Notes: generated by a model not told the origin, from the sequence alone. DNA of 64,000 bases from Pseudopithomyces maydicus (GCA_026873275.1 JANTUC010000006.1:1674001-1738000), one strand, 5' to 3'. Counted from the stretch's first letter, positions 12,344 to 24,557 are shown. Numbers and translations are program-made.

Positions 12344-14873
12344 ATGCGTCTTCAGTCCCTCGTTCGGGCGCAATCGCTTGCCCAAGGTTGCCTGCGCACC
12401 TCCACGCGCTCTACCTTAACAACTCCCGCACGATGCGCACTTTCGACTGTGGCAACATCGCGTGCTCGATTCACCTGCGGAACGAAGACAGAGGCATGGA
12501 TGAACAGACAATGCACAGCGGAACAGCGGAGATGGCAGTCCACGGCGGCAGCAGTGTGAGTTCGAGACGCCAGCAGCGTGCATCCAGGAGCGATTGAGGT
12601 GGGCTAACCGTCCCGCAGACTGGAACAGGCATCTGCAGACCCTAGCGCATTATCGCAGGAGAAGATTGTCGAGAATCTCGATCCTGTTGAGGCTGCGAGA
12701 TTGTCCAAAGTCCGGAACATTGGCATTGCTGTATGCACTCCCTCTCCGCATGCTCCCAGCAGAGTCATTGGTACGGTACTTAAAGCAACAGGCACACATT
12801 GACTCCGGAAAAACCACGGCGACCGAACGCGTCCTCTTCTATACGGGTCGTATCAACAGCATACACGAAGTGCGTGGCAAGGATGCCGTCGGTGCAAAGA
12901 TGGATAGCATGGATCTGGAACGTGAAAAGGGAATCACCATCCAGTCCGCAGCCACCTTCTGCGACTGGGTCAAGAAAGACGAGAATGGGAACGAGGAGAA
13001 GTTCCACATCAATTTGATCGACACCCCCGGTCACATTGATTTCACTATCGAGGTCGAGCGTGCCTTGCGGGTGCTGGACGGTGCAGTCATGATCCTCTGC
13101 GCCGTGAGCGGTGTTCAGAGTCAGACCATTACAGTCGATAGACAAATGCGAAGATACAACATCCCTAGGATATCATTTGTAAACAAGATGGACCGCATGG
13201 GCGCGAACCCGTGGAAGGCTGTTGAACAGATCAACCAGAAGCTTCGGATACCCGCTGCGGCGATTCAGGCACCTATCGGTCGCGAGGATGGCTTTTTGGG
13301 TGTGGTCGACCTCGTCAGGATGAAGGCCATTTACAACGAGGGGGACAAGGGTGAAGTCATCAGGGAGACAGACGAGATCCCCGCGGACATGGTTGAGCTC
13401 TGTAAGGAAAAGAGACAAACGCTCATTGAAACACTGGCCGATGTCGACGATGAGATCGCCGAAATTTTCCTTGACGAACAAGAGCCAACACAAGAGCAGA
13501 TCAAAGCCGCTATCCGGAGAGCAACTATTTCGCTCAAGTTCACGCCCGTATGCATGGGTTCTGCTTTGGCCGACAAGTCTGTTCAGCCAATGCTCGACGC
13601 TGTCTGTGACTATTTGCCAAATCCTGCTGAAGTCGAGAACATGGCTTTGGACAAGAAGCGAAAGGAAGCCCCTGTCAAGCTGGTATCTTACAACTCGCTG
13701 CCTTTTGTGGGTCTGGCCTTCAAGCTGGAAGAGAGCAACTTCGGACAGCTCACATACATTCGGGTCTACCAGGGCACGCTGCGAAAGGGAATGAATGTGT
13801 TCAATGCTCGGTCAGACAAGAAGGTTAAGATTCCCAAGATCGTGCGCATGCACTCCAACGAGATGGAGGAAGTCCAAGAAATTGGTGCTGGTGAGATTTG
13901 TGCAGTGTTCGGCGTCGACTGTGCCTCTGGAGACACCTTCACTGACGGTGCTCTTGGTTACACCATGAGCTCCATGTTTGTTCCCGAGCCCGTCATCTCG
14001 CTGTCGATCAAGCCCAAGCACACCAAGGACACGCCCAACTTCAGCAAAGCCATGAATCGTTTCACACGCGAGGACCCAACCTTCCGCGTGCACGTTGACC
14101 CCGAATCGCAAGAGACTGTCATTTCTGGTATGGGTGAGCTTCACTTGGACATCTATGTCGAACGCATGAAGCGAGAATACCGTGTAGAATGCGAGACGGG
14201 CCAGCCGCAGGTCGCCTACCGTGAGACCATCACCCAGCGTGTCAACTTCGACCACACGCTCAAGAAGCAAACGGGTGGATCCGGAGACTTTGCGCGTGTT
14301 GTCGGTTGGATGGAGCCGGCCGAGTCGCTTGGCGAGAACAAGTTCGAGCAGCAAATTACCGGTGGCACCATTTCCGAGAAGTTCTTGTACGCGTGTGAAA
14401 AGGGCTTCATGGCTTCGGTACAAAAGGGTCCTCTGCTTGGCCATCGCGTTCTGGGCACACAGATGATTATCAACGATGGTGCCACTCACGCCGTCGATTC
14501 GAGTGAAATGGCATTCAAGAACGCCACGCAGCAGGCTTTCCGCAAGGCATTCATTCAGGGTGCACCGCAGGTCCTCGAACCCCTGATGAAGACGACCATC
14601 ACGGCTCCCAACGAGTTCCAAGGCAATGTTGTCGGTCTCTTGAACAAGCGCAATGCTGTGATCAACGATACAGAGATCGGCCCCGAGGACTTCACCGTCT
14701 ACGCCGATTGCAGCTTGAACAGCATGTTTGGCTTTTCAAGTCAGTTGAGGGCGAGCACACAAGGCAAGGGCGAATTCTCGATGGAATTCAGTCATTACAG
14801 CCCGGCTCCGCCTCAGTTGCAGAGGGAACTTGTGACCAAGTATGAGAAGGAGCAGAAGGAAAGGAACGCGTAG
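12344..14873 (+). CDS. MEF1: Mitochondrial translation elongation factor G (Mef1)
   Basis: GTPase that drives translocation on the mitochondrial ribosome. Exons 12344-12555, 12619-12730 and 12792-14873, 801 residues. The first exon gives a basic, Ser/Arg-rich presequence (MRLQSLVRAQSLAQG...). Exon 2 supplies LEQASADPSALSQEKIVENL and ends in NIGIA, which joins across a 61-bp intron to AHIDSGKTT, the G1/P-loop (about residues 109-117). The G2 region (EKGITIQSAATF), G3 (DTPGH, about 185) and G4 (NKMD, about 238) are intact. Domains II-V follow, with HVDPESQETVISGMGELHLD. The open frame through 12594-12791 before the P-loop is intron read-through and should not be used as the N-terminus. Length matches the fungal family. 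Confidence 0.95.
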
Positions 14874-16190
14874 ATGGTGCCGATATGATATGGATGTGTA
14901 AAAGGTTATGTGACTTCATGTGGTAATACCAGCGATGGGATAGGTTGCATATAGATGGTCGTCTTGGCGAATCTTTGGCATGTAAAATTTGTTTGTATAT
15001 CTTGTATAGTCTTGTAAGTCATAAGGAAACGAGTCTACGCTCTATGGGTCGGGGGTCTGTCACTGTGGAGGGTCCGTTTTAACGAGTAAGGAAATGGGAG
15101 GCAAGACATGGTGAAACGTACTGAACAACGCACCCACAGGCATCAAGGCACTCGGCTCTGCGATTACTGTCCTTAATCTACAATGTTCATACAATGGCCT
15201 TGGCTGCACGCATAGCATTGTCCGGTACGGTAGTCCGGTGGAACCTAAGACGGGTGATCGACACGAAGCCGAGAGGCCGCACGGCCGCCGAGATACTTGG
15301 CTACCACAAGCTACGCAAATTGTCTTGGTAGGCAGGCGGAACGAACAGTTTGTGTAACAGCAAAGAAACGGTGGTGCATGATCAAGAGAGGCGCCACGCT
15401 TGGCTGTATCACGGTAGATGGAGCAACGACAACATGGGCAATCCAGACGCCGTGGATTTGGGCACAGCGGGGGTGAGATATCGGGTGGAGATTGCTCAGC
15501 CCTACGGTCTCCGAGACCGGGCTGGAAAGAGGCGTCGACGTTATCCAGGGTTCCACAGCATGAGGTCCGTCCAAATCGTACAAGCAATAATTATGCATCG
15601 GATGGGGTGGTGGCCTGAGAGCGCACGCTGCAAGATAGAACAGGTCCTTTTCGAAAAAGGAAATGCAGTGAAGGAAGGCCGGCTGGGCAAGCTCCGCACG
15701 AACGGAAACACCGCAACGGCCGACTCAAGGTGATGTCGAGGACACGGAAGAAGGTGTTGGTGTGTTGCCAGCATGCTGCTCCTCTGCAGAAATCGACGTC
15801 ACTGGGTCCGGCGCGATGGGGCGCGGTCGTTGCTAGAGCAGTCGCCATCTACGTACCTATTCCATGGAAAGGTCACAGGAGGCAGGCAAGAGGCATCTCG
15901 AGGCTGCCAGGTATCGCCTCGGTCGCATCCCCCGCACGCGGTGGGCGGCAAGGATGCTCACGATGAACGAATGACGGGTGTGGATTCGCATGCATGGCAG
16001 ACATGGCGTGCAGGGAGGGCTACGAGGGGGTACATACATATGCACTCAAAGTGGTGCAGTCGGGTGGGGTAGACAGTCTAGCAGCGGGCGAGGAAGCTGT
16101 TCCAAGGTGCAGGTGTCCAGGTGGTGCAGCTGTCAGATGACCCGGTCCGCTCTAACCTGGGAGAAGCGGCATGTGCTAGGAGAGGGCAAG

Positions 16191-16239
16191 AAGAGGAGGA
16201 GGAGGAGGAGGAGGTGGTGGTGGTGGTGGTGGTGGTGAG
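16191..16239. repeat. GGA/GGT trinucleotide microsatellite
   Basis: About seven GGA units run directly into about eight GGT units: a purine-rich block followed by a GT-rich block. Confidence 0.9.
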
Positions 16240-16286
16240 AAGAGCGGTGAGGATGCGTGGAAGAGGGGCTCCTGGCCAGCACAGCA

Positions 16287-16329
16287 GAGCACTGAGCACT
16301 GGGCACTGAGCACTGAGCACTGAGCACTG
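16287..16329. repeat. GAGCACT heptamer tandem repeat
   Basis: Six copies of a 7-bp unit, one with a single G substitution. Confidence 0.9.
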
Positions 16330-16452
16330 CGCAACGCCAGCACTCGGGGATGGTGAAGGCTCTGCGTGCATCAAACACGGTGGTGAGCTGGCGAAGGAGC
16401 GAGCTGCTGGCCTGCTGCGGTGTGACTGCGAGCCGGGCTCCAGAGACAGACA

Positions 16453-16494
16453 GGCGATTGTGGGCGATTGTGGGCGATTGCGGGCGACTGTGGC
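16453..16494. repeat. GCGATTGTGG decamer tandem repeat
   Basis: Four copies of a 10-bp unit; the last two are diverged by single bases. Confidence 0.85.
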
Positions 16495-17590
16495 GGCTGG
16501 CGGGCGCGGCAGGGACGGATTGGCTGCTGGCACATCAGGGTCCAGCGGCCCATTGCGTCTGCGAGAGGGCAAGCAGGTTTTTCTTGCCGTGCTTTGCGCC
16601 CGCACGAAACGGCCCTGATCCGGTCTGGCGCTGCTGTGAGACTGTGAGATTGGGGCATGCCGCCGACCACCACCGTGCCCGTGAGTGAAGCAGATACACC
16701 TGGACACAGGCCCACGGTGCCTCGAAGCGCGGCCAGCGGCGGACAAAGAGCGCCGCAGCGCGACAATGCCAGGGTAACAACACGCCCGTCAGCTGCTGCT
16801 GGCCCGCCCGCGGGTCCCTTTGTCGCCCTGCAGACGCTGGTCGCCGCGCTGCAGCCGTTGCAGATTCTGGTGCTCGGCACGCTGATGAATAATTACCCTT
16901 GTTTGGCGCGCTACTCGTGCTGCCCTGTCGCCTTCTCAACGCTCTTGAACCCGCATCCTCCCTTCCTCTCCGCCCTCCACCTCCGTTGCCCCCGTTGCCT
17001 CCGCTGCCTCTGCCTCGCCGCAGTTCCCCAGGGACACCGTTGTGCGCGAGGTATACCTCCCCCAATCCCACCGTCGTCTTGGCTCTCCCGCCCGACGCGT
17101 TTCACAGCCATTGTGCGGCCTTGCCACTTTGGAACTAGGCCGCCTGCGGATCCTCACATCATATCCGCCAGGTATTCCCTCCCACCGCCCACCGCTAGCC
17201 ACACAACACCTCTGACATGGCGCAGTGCTTGCTCGACCTTGTTTTAGGACTTTACTCTGATTCTCCACCATGTTGAACTTCATATCATAACCATACGTCC
17301 TTCAGGGCGCTCTCCCCTGCACCTTCCCAACATAGACCACCTCTCCAGTACCTAATACCTCACCACCGCCGTCTACCCTTTCCTACCAATTGTCCTGGGC
17401 GGCTCAATTCCTGCTTTCTGTTCACCACCCAACTACAAGCGACCACAGTGTCGACTTTCGAAACCGCCCGCACTAGCACTCCGCACGCCGCCTGCCATTT
17501 TCTCTCATCAACCTTCAATTTCCCCCACGATTCGGTCGCCAAGAGCCGTCGTCCTCGCCGATCCTGTTTGACGACCGCCGCAGCCACAAC

Positions 17591-19936
17591 ATGGCACCGA
17601 ATAAGGTCGGCAGCCACGCTGCACAGTCGAACTCCACAAACTATAACCTTCCCACCAACGCCGCACCTGCCATGTCCTCTGAAGACGACATGTTGGCCGA
17701 CGTCGACGAACCTCCCGATTTACAGCGCACGCCGCGCCCTTCTGCTCTCAGGCTACACGACTCGTTCAAGGGCTCGTTCGCGAAGCATGCTCCACGCTGC
17801 GAGCGCCAAACATCGCTCTTGTCGACAGCTCTACACTCGACCGATTCCTCTCCCGTCGATGATGCTCCCCGAGGCCTGTCCTGCATCTCGACATGGAGCA
17901 ACAACAGTGTATCCACAGCTGAGCTCACAAGCGACGGCGACATTACCAGTCCTGGAACACGTACCAGCACCCCGAGCCCCCAACTCCCTCCCGTCTCATC
18001 TCTCAACATGCTTCCTATCTCCAACAAGCAGATAGAGCAGCCAGTCTCCATTATGCCGTACGACGGAGAGCATGCCACTCCAGTCTTGAAGGATGCACCC
18101 GTCCCGAATTCTGGGGAGCATAAGGTAGAAGCTGGTCTTGGTCGCAAGCGTTGCATCACTTTCGCATGTGGTGGCAAGAAGGAGGCGAAACCCGAGTCCG
18201 AGGCCGTCAAGACCGCAACGCTACCACAGCAGAGCGCAGAGCCACCGAAGCGAGCCTGCACGATCAAATTTGCGTGTCCCGCCAAAATATTGACCGACGC
18301 TCCATCCAAGCCTCGTACTATTCGCGCCGCCAGCCCGGCACCCCCACCTCGACCGCGTGCAACCTCTAAGCCACCACCCAAAGCACATCGCGGCTCTGAT
18401 TCTACCATCCGCAATCCCTCGCCTGTATCTGTCCGACGAACTCGCGCGTCCGATCGTTCTCGCCGTCTTAGCAGTAACTCTGATTTGGCACGGACCGAAG
18501 CATTCCGTTTCCATGAATTTGCCAGTTCGGAAGAAGAGGTAGATGAGTGGACTCAAGAATCAACTTGCCATCGCCGGCCCCTTACGATCAAGGACACACT
18601 CATCATCGAAAATAATCTCCGTCAACTGGGTGAAGAGGCGGAAGAGGAGGCTCTTGACGACGAGGAAGAAGATGATGACGACATTCTTGAAGATAATGAG
18701 GATGAGGATGAGCTTGACGATGAGGAAGATGTAGATGATGATGAAGACGCTGAAGATCAGGACGATAGCGACGCCGCCGACACTTCGTCTGACGAGGGTT
18801 TTCAGACGGATAATGAAGAAGGGTTTGCTGTATCCGACGATGACAGCGATGCGGGCTCAGATTACAACTGGTGGACACCCGGTCGCTCTACGGCAGCTAC
18901 TTCTATAGAGCAACTGGACCATATCCGACCATCGGGCCGCCGCAGCATTTCTGAATCTTCCATCGGATCTTTGGAGAGTGAACACCATGATCATCGATAC
19001 ATGCCAGAAAAGACGATCAAGCGGCGAAAGTCACGACCGGTCAATATCCGAGTACCTACACCGGAGCTTCCAGACAGTACAGATTTCGTGTGTGGAACTC
19101 TTGACGAAGACCGCCCTCTTGAAGAGGCTTACATGTCAGCACTAGAAGCCAGACGTCAGGCTAAGCACAAGAAAACTCCTCAGGATGTGGATCCCACTTT
19201 CCCGACTTCGGACCCGGAGATGGATGAGGAGGACGAAGACGATGAGCCTGACCATCTTGCATCTGAAAGCGATCAACATGTTATGTTTCACGGTCACATG
19301 GATGCCTTGACTGGTGACCTTCGTGGGCGTCGTAAAATTGTCCCATCGAAGCGTTCGCCAGCTCAGTCACCTAAACGCCTCCGATCACCGGCTCCTATCA
19401 AACGCACCGTTCATCGCTCCCCGCCTCCTCGGAAGCTCTTTGGCCAGTCTCCCAAGCGGATGCGATCACCGGCGCCCATCCGGCTGAGGAGCCCTCCGCC
19501 CACACGCAGAGGCTCCTCGTTTCAGGTTGATGCAAATAAGCGCAATGGCCTAGCGATCCAGTTCGTTGGTTTAGCGGAGCGTCCTGTTCCAACAATGACT
19601 TCGTCGCTTCCTAGGACTCCAGTTACACAGAACCCGCCAGAACTTGACTACGAAGACGAAGATACTCCGAATGAGTTTCCTGTTCGCCGGGCGATTGATA
19701 TCAAGGTCGGTCTGGAGAAGAAGCGCCAACGGCGCAAAGAGCAACTATACAAGAAGATGCAAAAGCACAAACAGTGCACCAAAGAAAAGCGCTGCGCTCC
19801 TGGCAAGGGCGCCCAGCGAATGCGTGAAGTCGGATTAGGGTTGGCGGCCCACAAGGGTAAGGCTGTAGCCGCAGGCTTCGTCTTCCATGTGCCGCCTACT
19901 CCAGACCAGAAAGACATGCACGTCTTGTCCGTCTAA
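17591..19936 (+). CDS. DUF2457-family fungal protein
   Basis: Single exon, 781 residues; the start at 17591 is the first ATG of the frame. Function unknown. Likeness to the fungal DUF2457 (PF10446) group is from memory. The N-terminal third is Ser/Thr/Pro-rich and disordered. Two copies of a short motif lie near residues 186-230: KRCITFACGGKKE and KRACTIKFACPAK. A central acidic tract (about residues 350-410) is almost pure Asp/Glu. Next comes a basic KTIKRRKSRPVNIRVPTPELP segment. Further on, Ser-Pro repeats (SPKRLRSPAPIKR, then SPKRMRSPAPIRLRSPPP) resemble proline-directed kinase sites. A Lys/Arg-rich C-terminus (LEKKRQRRKEQLYKKMQKHK) ends the protein. Alternating acidic and basic blocks suggest a nuclear or RNP-associated protein, but that is inference. 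Confidence 0.85.
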   Translation: MAPNKVGSHAAQSNSTNYNLPTNAAPAMSSEDDMLADVDEPPDLQRTPRPSALRLHDSFKGSFAKHAPRCERQTSLLSTALHSTDSSPVDDAPRGLSCISTWSNNSVSTAELTSDGDITSPGTRTSTPSPQLPPVSSLNMLPISNKQIEQPVSIMPYDGEHATPVLKDAPVPNSGEHKVEAGLGRKRCITFACGGKKEAKPESEAVKTATLPQQSAEPPKRACTIKFACPAKILTDAPSKPRTIRAASPAPPPRPRATSKPPPKAHRGSDSTIRNPSPVSVRRTRASDRSRRLSSNSDLARTEAFRFHEFASSEEEVDEWTQESTCHRRPLTIKDTLIIENNLRQLGEEAEEEALDDEEEDDDDILEDNEDEDELDDEEDVDDDEDAEDQDDSDAADTSSDEGFQTDNEEGFAVSDDDSDAGSDYNWWTPGRSTAATSIEQLDHIRPSGRRSISESSIGSLESEHHDHRYMPEKTIKRRKSRPVNIRVPTPELPDSTDFVCGTLDEDRPLEEAYMSALEARRQAKHKKTPQDVDPTFPTSDPEMDEEDEDDEPDHLASESDQHVMFHGHMDALTGDLRGRRKIVPSKRSPAQSPKRLRSPAPIKRTVHRSPPPRKLFGQSPKRMRSPAPIRLRSPPPTRRGSSFQVDANKRNGLAIQFVGLAERPVPTMTSSLPRTPVTQNPPELDYEDEDTPNEFPVRRAIDIKVGLEKKRQRRKEQLYKKMQKHKQCTKEKRCAPGKGAQRMREVGLGLAAHKGKAVAAGFVFHVPPTPDQKDMHVLSV

Positions 19937-21005
19937 GCGACGACATGACGAGAAGTAGCGCCGCTGACCACGGTCAGCACCTTCACATGTTCTCTCTATT
20001 TGTAGGAGACTTGTTGGTCGCTACTCTCCACTTTGGGAGCTGGGTCGTTGACCTTGTACCCCAGCCTCTATTTTCGATTCTCTTCTATTCTATACCTTTT
20101 TCAAGTACTAGCGGCTTCTGATGTACATAGCCCATCTTTTTATTCCAGAATCATACTTGTTTACGCATATCTTTCGCTTGTTTATATGAATTTCTCAATG
20201 GCTGTTCTCCTATGTTATTTCCTTGTCGTGCGGTTCTGGCGGGCCCCTGATAGCATTTACACCGGAGGTTGACATGTTAGTTGAGCGACAGCATCACTCG
20301 AGCGTACAAGGAATCCAATATCAGAAGAACAAACCTCGATTCTGGTGGCTTTGACGCTTTTGCACCTGTGAGACATGCATGTGACGATAGATGCGCCCGG
20401 GCTTTACTCGCTCTAGACGGCTTCACGTAAACCTAGGTCCTCGCTAATTTCTCCGAGGTATGCTAGTGATGATACATTGGTGAGTAATCGCAGAGAAATT
20501 TAATTCTACACACTCTGGTACACGACTAGATGCATCACTTGGTTAGTTAGGTACAGAATCGCGAATCCTAGGACCTTCAATAGGCTAGATTGTCTGCATC
20601 CATTTGTCAACACGGTCGCTCGTATCACATGCATCTCTCGTCATCTGGGCACCTGCAATCTACGGTTGCGTTTTCCAAGGGAGTATGAAGAGTCTGGGTC
20701 TTGCTAGCGCTCCGCAACAGCCCTGCGCATTCTTTCTCATGCAGGTCGGCAGCGAAGATTCGTCTTTATGGGCTGACACTACGAGACGAGGGCACCAATA
20801 AAACGTAGAGGAGCAGCTCATCTTGCAAAAGATAAACAAATGGTCGTTATATAAGAATAGAAACTGAGTGGATTGTCATAATCCGGGTATAGAGAAACAC
20901 CTTGCCCCGTCCCATGATCGTGAGAATTTCGTAGAACAGGATAACCTCTAATACTCCAACGCAATGCAAAAAAATAAAGACCTGGCACGCTAAAGACATG
21001 AGCCT
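19937..21005. other. Convergent 3' spacer
   Basis: Lies between two convergent genes. No ORF above 80 codons with any family likeness; T-rich stretches at 20040-20210 fit 3' UTR sequence. Confidence 0.5.
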
Positions 21006-23294
21006 CTACCGGTCTCGATCAAGCTCTTCTCTGCTTGATCGACGCTGAAAGCCAGTCGCCCTTCCCACAGCTCCAAAGCCCCGCCAAATCGCAGTCACAG
21101 CAGACGAACTAATATCCCTGAGCGAGCTGCTGAGCTCCCGTGGCGTTCCTCGTCCTTGCTCATCCCCGTCTTCGTCCCAGTTAGCCTCGATATCGTCATC
21201 GTTGTGGTCCGATGGAATGGGCAATGGTCGGGACGCTGATGGCGAATCATTGCGTGTCTGAGCCACTTGTGCCTGTACATCGCCCGCATCATCGCCCAAT
21301 GCATACTGAATTTCAAGCCGGGGTGATGTGCGGTCGTGGTAAGATTGCGACAACGATCTTACAACATCCCCTTTGCAGATAGGGCAAGTTCGCCGGCGAG
21401 TGACCAACCAAGGTGTGCTACTTCGCGTTAGTGTTGTGCCAAATGACGATGCAGGTTTTACTCACATGCAGTCTGCGTGGAACTCATGACCACACGGCAG
21501 GCTCATGACCCGGCTGATACCATCAACGTACTCTTCTAAGCAGACAACACATTCCTTCTGCCGGCCACCATACTTGCGTCTCCAAGCGGCCAGCCCAGAC
21601 TCACGCTTCTCTTCTTCTGGCGTCCGATGGTTCTGCTGGACTGAAGACGATGTCGCAGGTTCCTCAGACTCTGCTCTGGATCGAGGCCGTGGGAGAGACG
21701 AACTGGGCCGTGGCGATTCATGCTGAAGCAAAGGAGTGGTGGGCGAGGAAGAAATTGGGGTCGCTGAAGGGCTACTGTCACTGATCGTTTGATAAGTGCG
21801 AACAGGGAGGCGATCGACGAGTGACTTGGGCGCTCGCCAACGCCGACGCCGAATGCGCGAGCGAAGAAGAAGTAGTGCATATACGATAGTCAAGGTAACG
21901 AGGGGACTGACGACTAGTACCAGCAATGTGTCAAAGAAAGGAGAGGTTGACATGTTAGTGGGTGTGAGTGTCACCCATAGGCCTTCGTGGGAGTTGTTGG
22001 AATGACCCTTGTCGGAGGGTTTGACCGTGGAAGTCAACTGCTGGTCCTTTCCTCCGTCATTCTGTGCTGAGGATCCCTTGTCACCATCCAACGACTGATC
22101 GAACCAACCCGTGGTCTTTTTGCTGCTGTTCTCGGGATGCTCACTCTTGGAGTTCACATGGCCAACACGCCCTTCAGCTGCCGAGGTCCAGTTGATCTGT
22201 CCGCTGATTGGCGGCCGCCTGGTAGCATCTTCCATAGCAACACCACCAGAATCCTTGACTCGATGGCTGGCAAGAATTGAAGCAAGCCAGCCTGCTCTCT
22301 GCGGGCTGGCGGATTGTTCTCTCGCCAGAGAGCTTGCCATAGCAGGTTTCAGAGACCCCTTAGACTTGATAGGAGTTGATTTTGTCTTTCTTGAGAGCGT
22401 AGAATCTGCTTGTTCGCTTTTCGTAGAAGTAGGCTTGATGATACCACCTGGCGAGACATGATTAAAGAAACCTTCGGATGGCAACAGGGACGAAAGCAGA
22501 TGGGCTGTGGTGTGTGATGTGAAGAGGGCCGGGATAGTAACGTTGGACGTATCGCCACGTGCATACATTCGAACAAGAGCGCCTCCGCGCTGGTCGTCTC
22601 CCACAATCAAGGCCACGGCACCTCGGTTCTGAGCCCACATCACTTTGTCTAGGAAGCCGCATCCGCCGCGTTTCAGCAATACTATTTTGCCCGCAATCTC
22701 TGCGGTTTGCTGTAGAGATTCGATGTCTGCATGCTCCGGCAACTTGCCAACGCGGTATGTGGAAGGGCGGGGCAGAGACACGGGTGGGTGAAGGTGGTCG
22801 TCTGTGCCATCAACATCGGTAATGGACCGCTCGGCGACATGTACGGCTCCGTGAGGTTGCTCCTTCAGTGGGCTTTTCTTGCTTGCATGGTCCAAGTCAG
22901 ATGAAGTGGAAAGCGCGTCGGGCCCATTCCAATCAGGTATGTCGCTGCAGCCCAGCTCGCCACCTTTGCTCATGGCTTCATCGCCAAAACCACTCCCAGC
23001 CCACAGAGGGCCACTCAAGCTGCTGGAGGGAAGCGCGGGCCCAAAGGCAGCAGGGCGGGCGAGGAAGAAGGTGGAGTTGTCGTCGGTCAGACTAATGATG
23101 GCTGAGGGTGGGAACAGCGAGGCCGGAGAGGTGAAGGAGAAGAAAGATTTAAGAAGAGGCTTCTCTTGGGCGGGAGCAGCGCCGGTCTGCAGGTCCTCGT
23201 GCTGCGAGCCAAAGACAAGATACAACAGGAGGGTGACGGTGATCAAGCTGGTGGCCAGCGAGAGGAGCAGGCGAAGCGGGCGCATGCTGGGCAT
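21006..23294 (-). CDS. PA-domain transmembrane RING-H2 ubiquitin ligase
   Basis: Membrane-bound E3 ligase of the PA-TM-RING layout. Exons (minus) 23294-21466 and 21417-21006 with a 48-bp intron, 746 residues. A signal or signal-anchor segment (LRLLLSLATSLITVTLLLYL) opens the protein. A protease-associated-like domain covers about residues 170-270, including GKIVLLKRGGCGFLDKVMWA. A Ser-rich linker leads to a transmembrane helix (DTLLVLVVSPLVTLTIVYAL) followed by a basic stop-transfer RSRIRRRRWR. The RING-H2 finger is split by the intron: C582, C585, C601, H603, H606, C609, C621 and C624, with the E2-contact Pro/Trp nearby (ITPWL). The lumenal PA domain and cytosolic RING suggest sorting or degradation of membrane cargo in the endosome or vacuole. 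The cargo is unknown. Confidence 0.9.
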
Positions 23295-23645
23295 GGGCGA
23301 TGAGCGGGGTGGTGTGCAAGAACAGCAAAATATGCTGGAGGTCTACAAAGATGGGCGCATCCGGCAGAGGTGGTTTCGGTGTCTGGCGACAAAGGCGCAA
23401 TGCAGGTGCAGCAAGCAGACAGCTCGATGATGCGTTAATGTGACGCGCGGGGTGACCAGGCGGCGTGACAAAGATACGAAGAGGCGACAAGGGTGGAAAG
23501 AGGCAGCGGCAGGGGACGAAGAGAAGGGCAGATCTAGACGGCACACTGCGAAGCGACAGAAGGAAGACCGGACCAAAGGCAGGCGAGCGAGGCAGGCGAG
23601 CGAGGAAGGCTCGTGGTTGTGTTGACTCTTGAGCTCGAGGCGATG

Positions 23646-23699
23646 GCGTTGGCTTTGGCTTTGGCTTTGGCTCTGGGCTTTGGCTCTGGGCTTTGGCTT
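23646..23699. repeat. GGCTTT/GGCTCTG tandem repeat
   Basis: Hexamer GGCTTT in several copies, grading into GGCTCTGGGCTTT units, about 350 bp upstream of the RING ligase start. Confidence 0.85.
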
Positions 23700-23765
23700 C
23701 TCCGCCTTTGCCCGCCGTCCGCCGCCTGCCGGCCTGGCACCACGCCGCCCCGCCAAGGCCAGATG

Positions 23766-23914
23766 CTGTACCTAGGTACACTAGAGGACTATCTTATACC
23801 TACATACTACATACTATACTGTACCTGTGTACTATATACTATACTGTACCTACATGCCATACTGTACCTACATGCCATACTGTACCTACATGCTACCGTA
23901 CCTGCATGCTTACC
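23766..23914. repeat. 18-bp tandem repeat, TACCTACATGCCATACTG unit
   Basis: Two near-perfect 18-bp units plus diverged flanking copies built on TACCTACAT and ACTATACTGTACC, spanning about 150 bp. The unit is AT-rich compared with its surroundings. Confidence 0.85.
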
Positions 23915-24557
23915 TTCACGTCCATCTCGTCGACGGTGAGACGGTTCCCGGAAGCAGCGAGACACGCAGACTTCGGTGTGTCTGCATTCCCCGTCTCCTG
24001 CCTAGTCCCGCAACAGAGACCTCCAGGCCTGTAGCATGCACATCTGGTGCGGACGCTCGTCCACCGGGCAGGCGGCTTGACATATACGTGCAGTGCATCG
24101 CCCCGGGGCCGCACCCGCAGAACAGCAGCCACCATGGCTTCCTCCACAGTATACGGAAGCCGCGTTCTGTTCACCACAGCGTCTTGCACCTTCTACATGT
24201 CCCCGGCACCTTCCTCGTGCCTCCGTGTCTTCCAAGATTGCCTCCCATCACCCCCAAACTCTTGCTCTTCGACCCCAACCCCCCAACCTCCAATCTCTGA
24301 CCTCTGGCCTCTGACCTCCAACCTCCGACCTCCCTCGTCTTCGCCTCCTACGTCGTTTTGGCACAGCACACATCTAGCCTCTGTATCCTTGGCCCTGTAA
24401 CCCTAGCCCTGCACCCGTTCTTTGACTCCCTCTTATTCCTTCCTCGCCATCCTACTCGGCCTGTTTCTCCCTCAAAGCCCCTGCGTCTCGGACGTTTTCG
24501 TCCCGCCCCTGCACCGCAACTGCATATTAGAACACACCTCTTCGTAAGACGCCTTCG

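Larger units (their letters stand above)
14874..17590. other. Microsatellite-rich spacer, 2.7 kb
   Basis: Overlapping ORFs occur on both strands, but their products are low-complexity and none shows a family motif. Three microsatellites lie at 16.19-16.50 kb. The last 500 bp are rich in C/T and probably form the promoter and long 5' UTR of the DUF2457 gene. Confidence 0.5.
23295..24557. other. Divergent promoter region, RING ligase / aquaporin
   Basis: 1.26 kb between divergent genes, with two tandem repeats (listed). C/T-rich sequence from 24200 to 24540 probably forms the aquaporin 5' UTR. No supported ORF. Confidence 0.5.

Noticed and set aside
12594..12791. Long ORF that begins at 12594 and runs into MEF1
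   Set aside because: It reads through a 61-bp intron and an out-of-frame exon; the spliced model gives the conserved NIGIA-AHIDSGKTT joint and a presequence.
13812..14621. 269-codon ORF on the minus strand
   Set aside because: Antisense shadow of MEF1; no family likeness of its own.
16078..17283. Several ORFs of 100-220 codons on both strands
   Set aside because: Low-complexity products made by microsatellites and biased composition; no consistent frame or domain.
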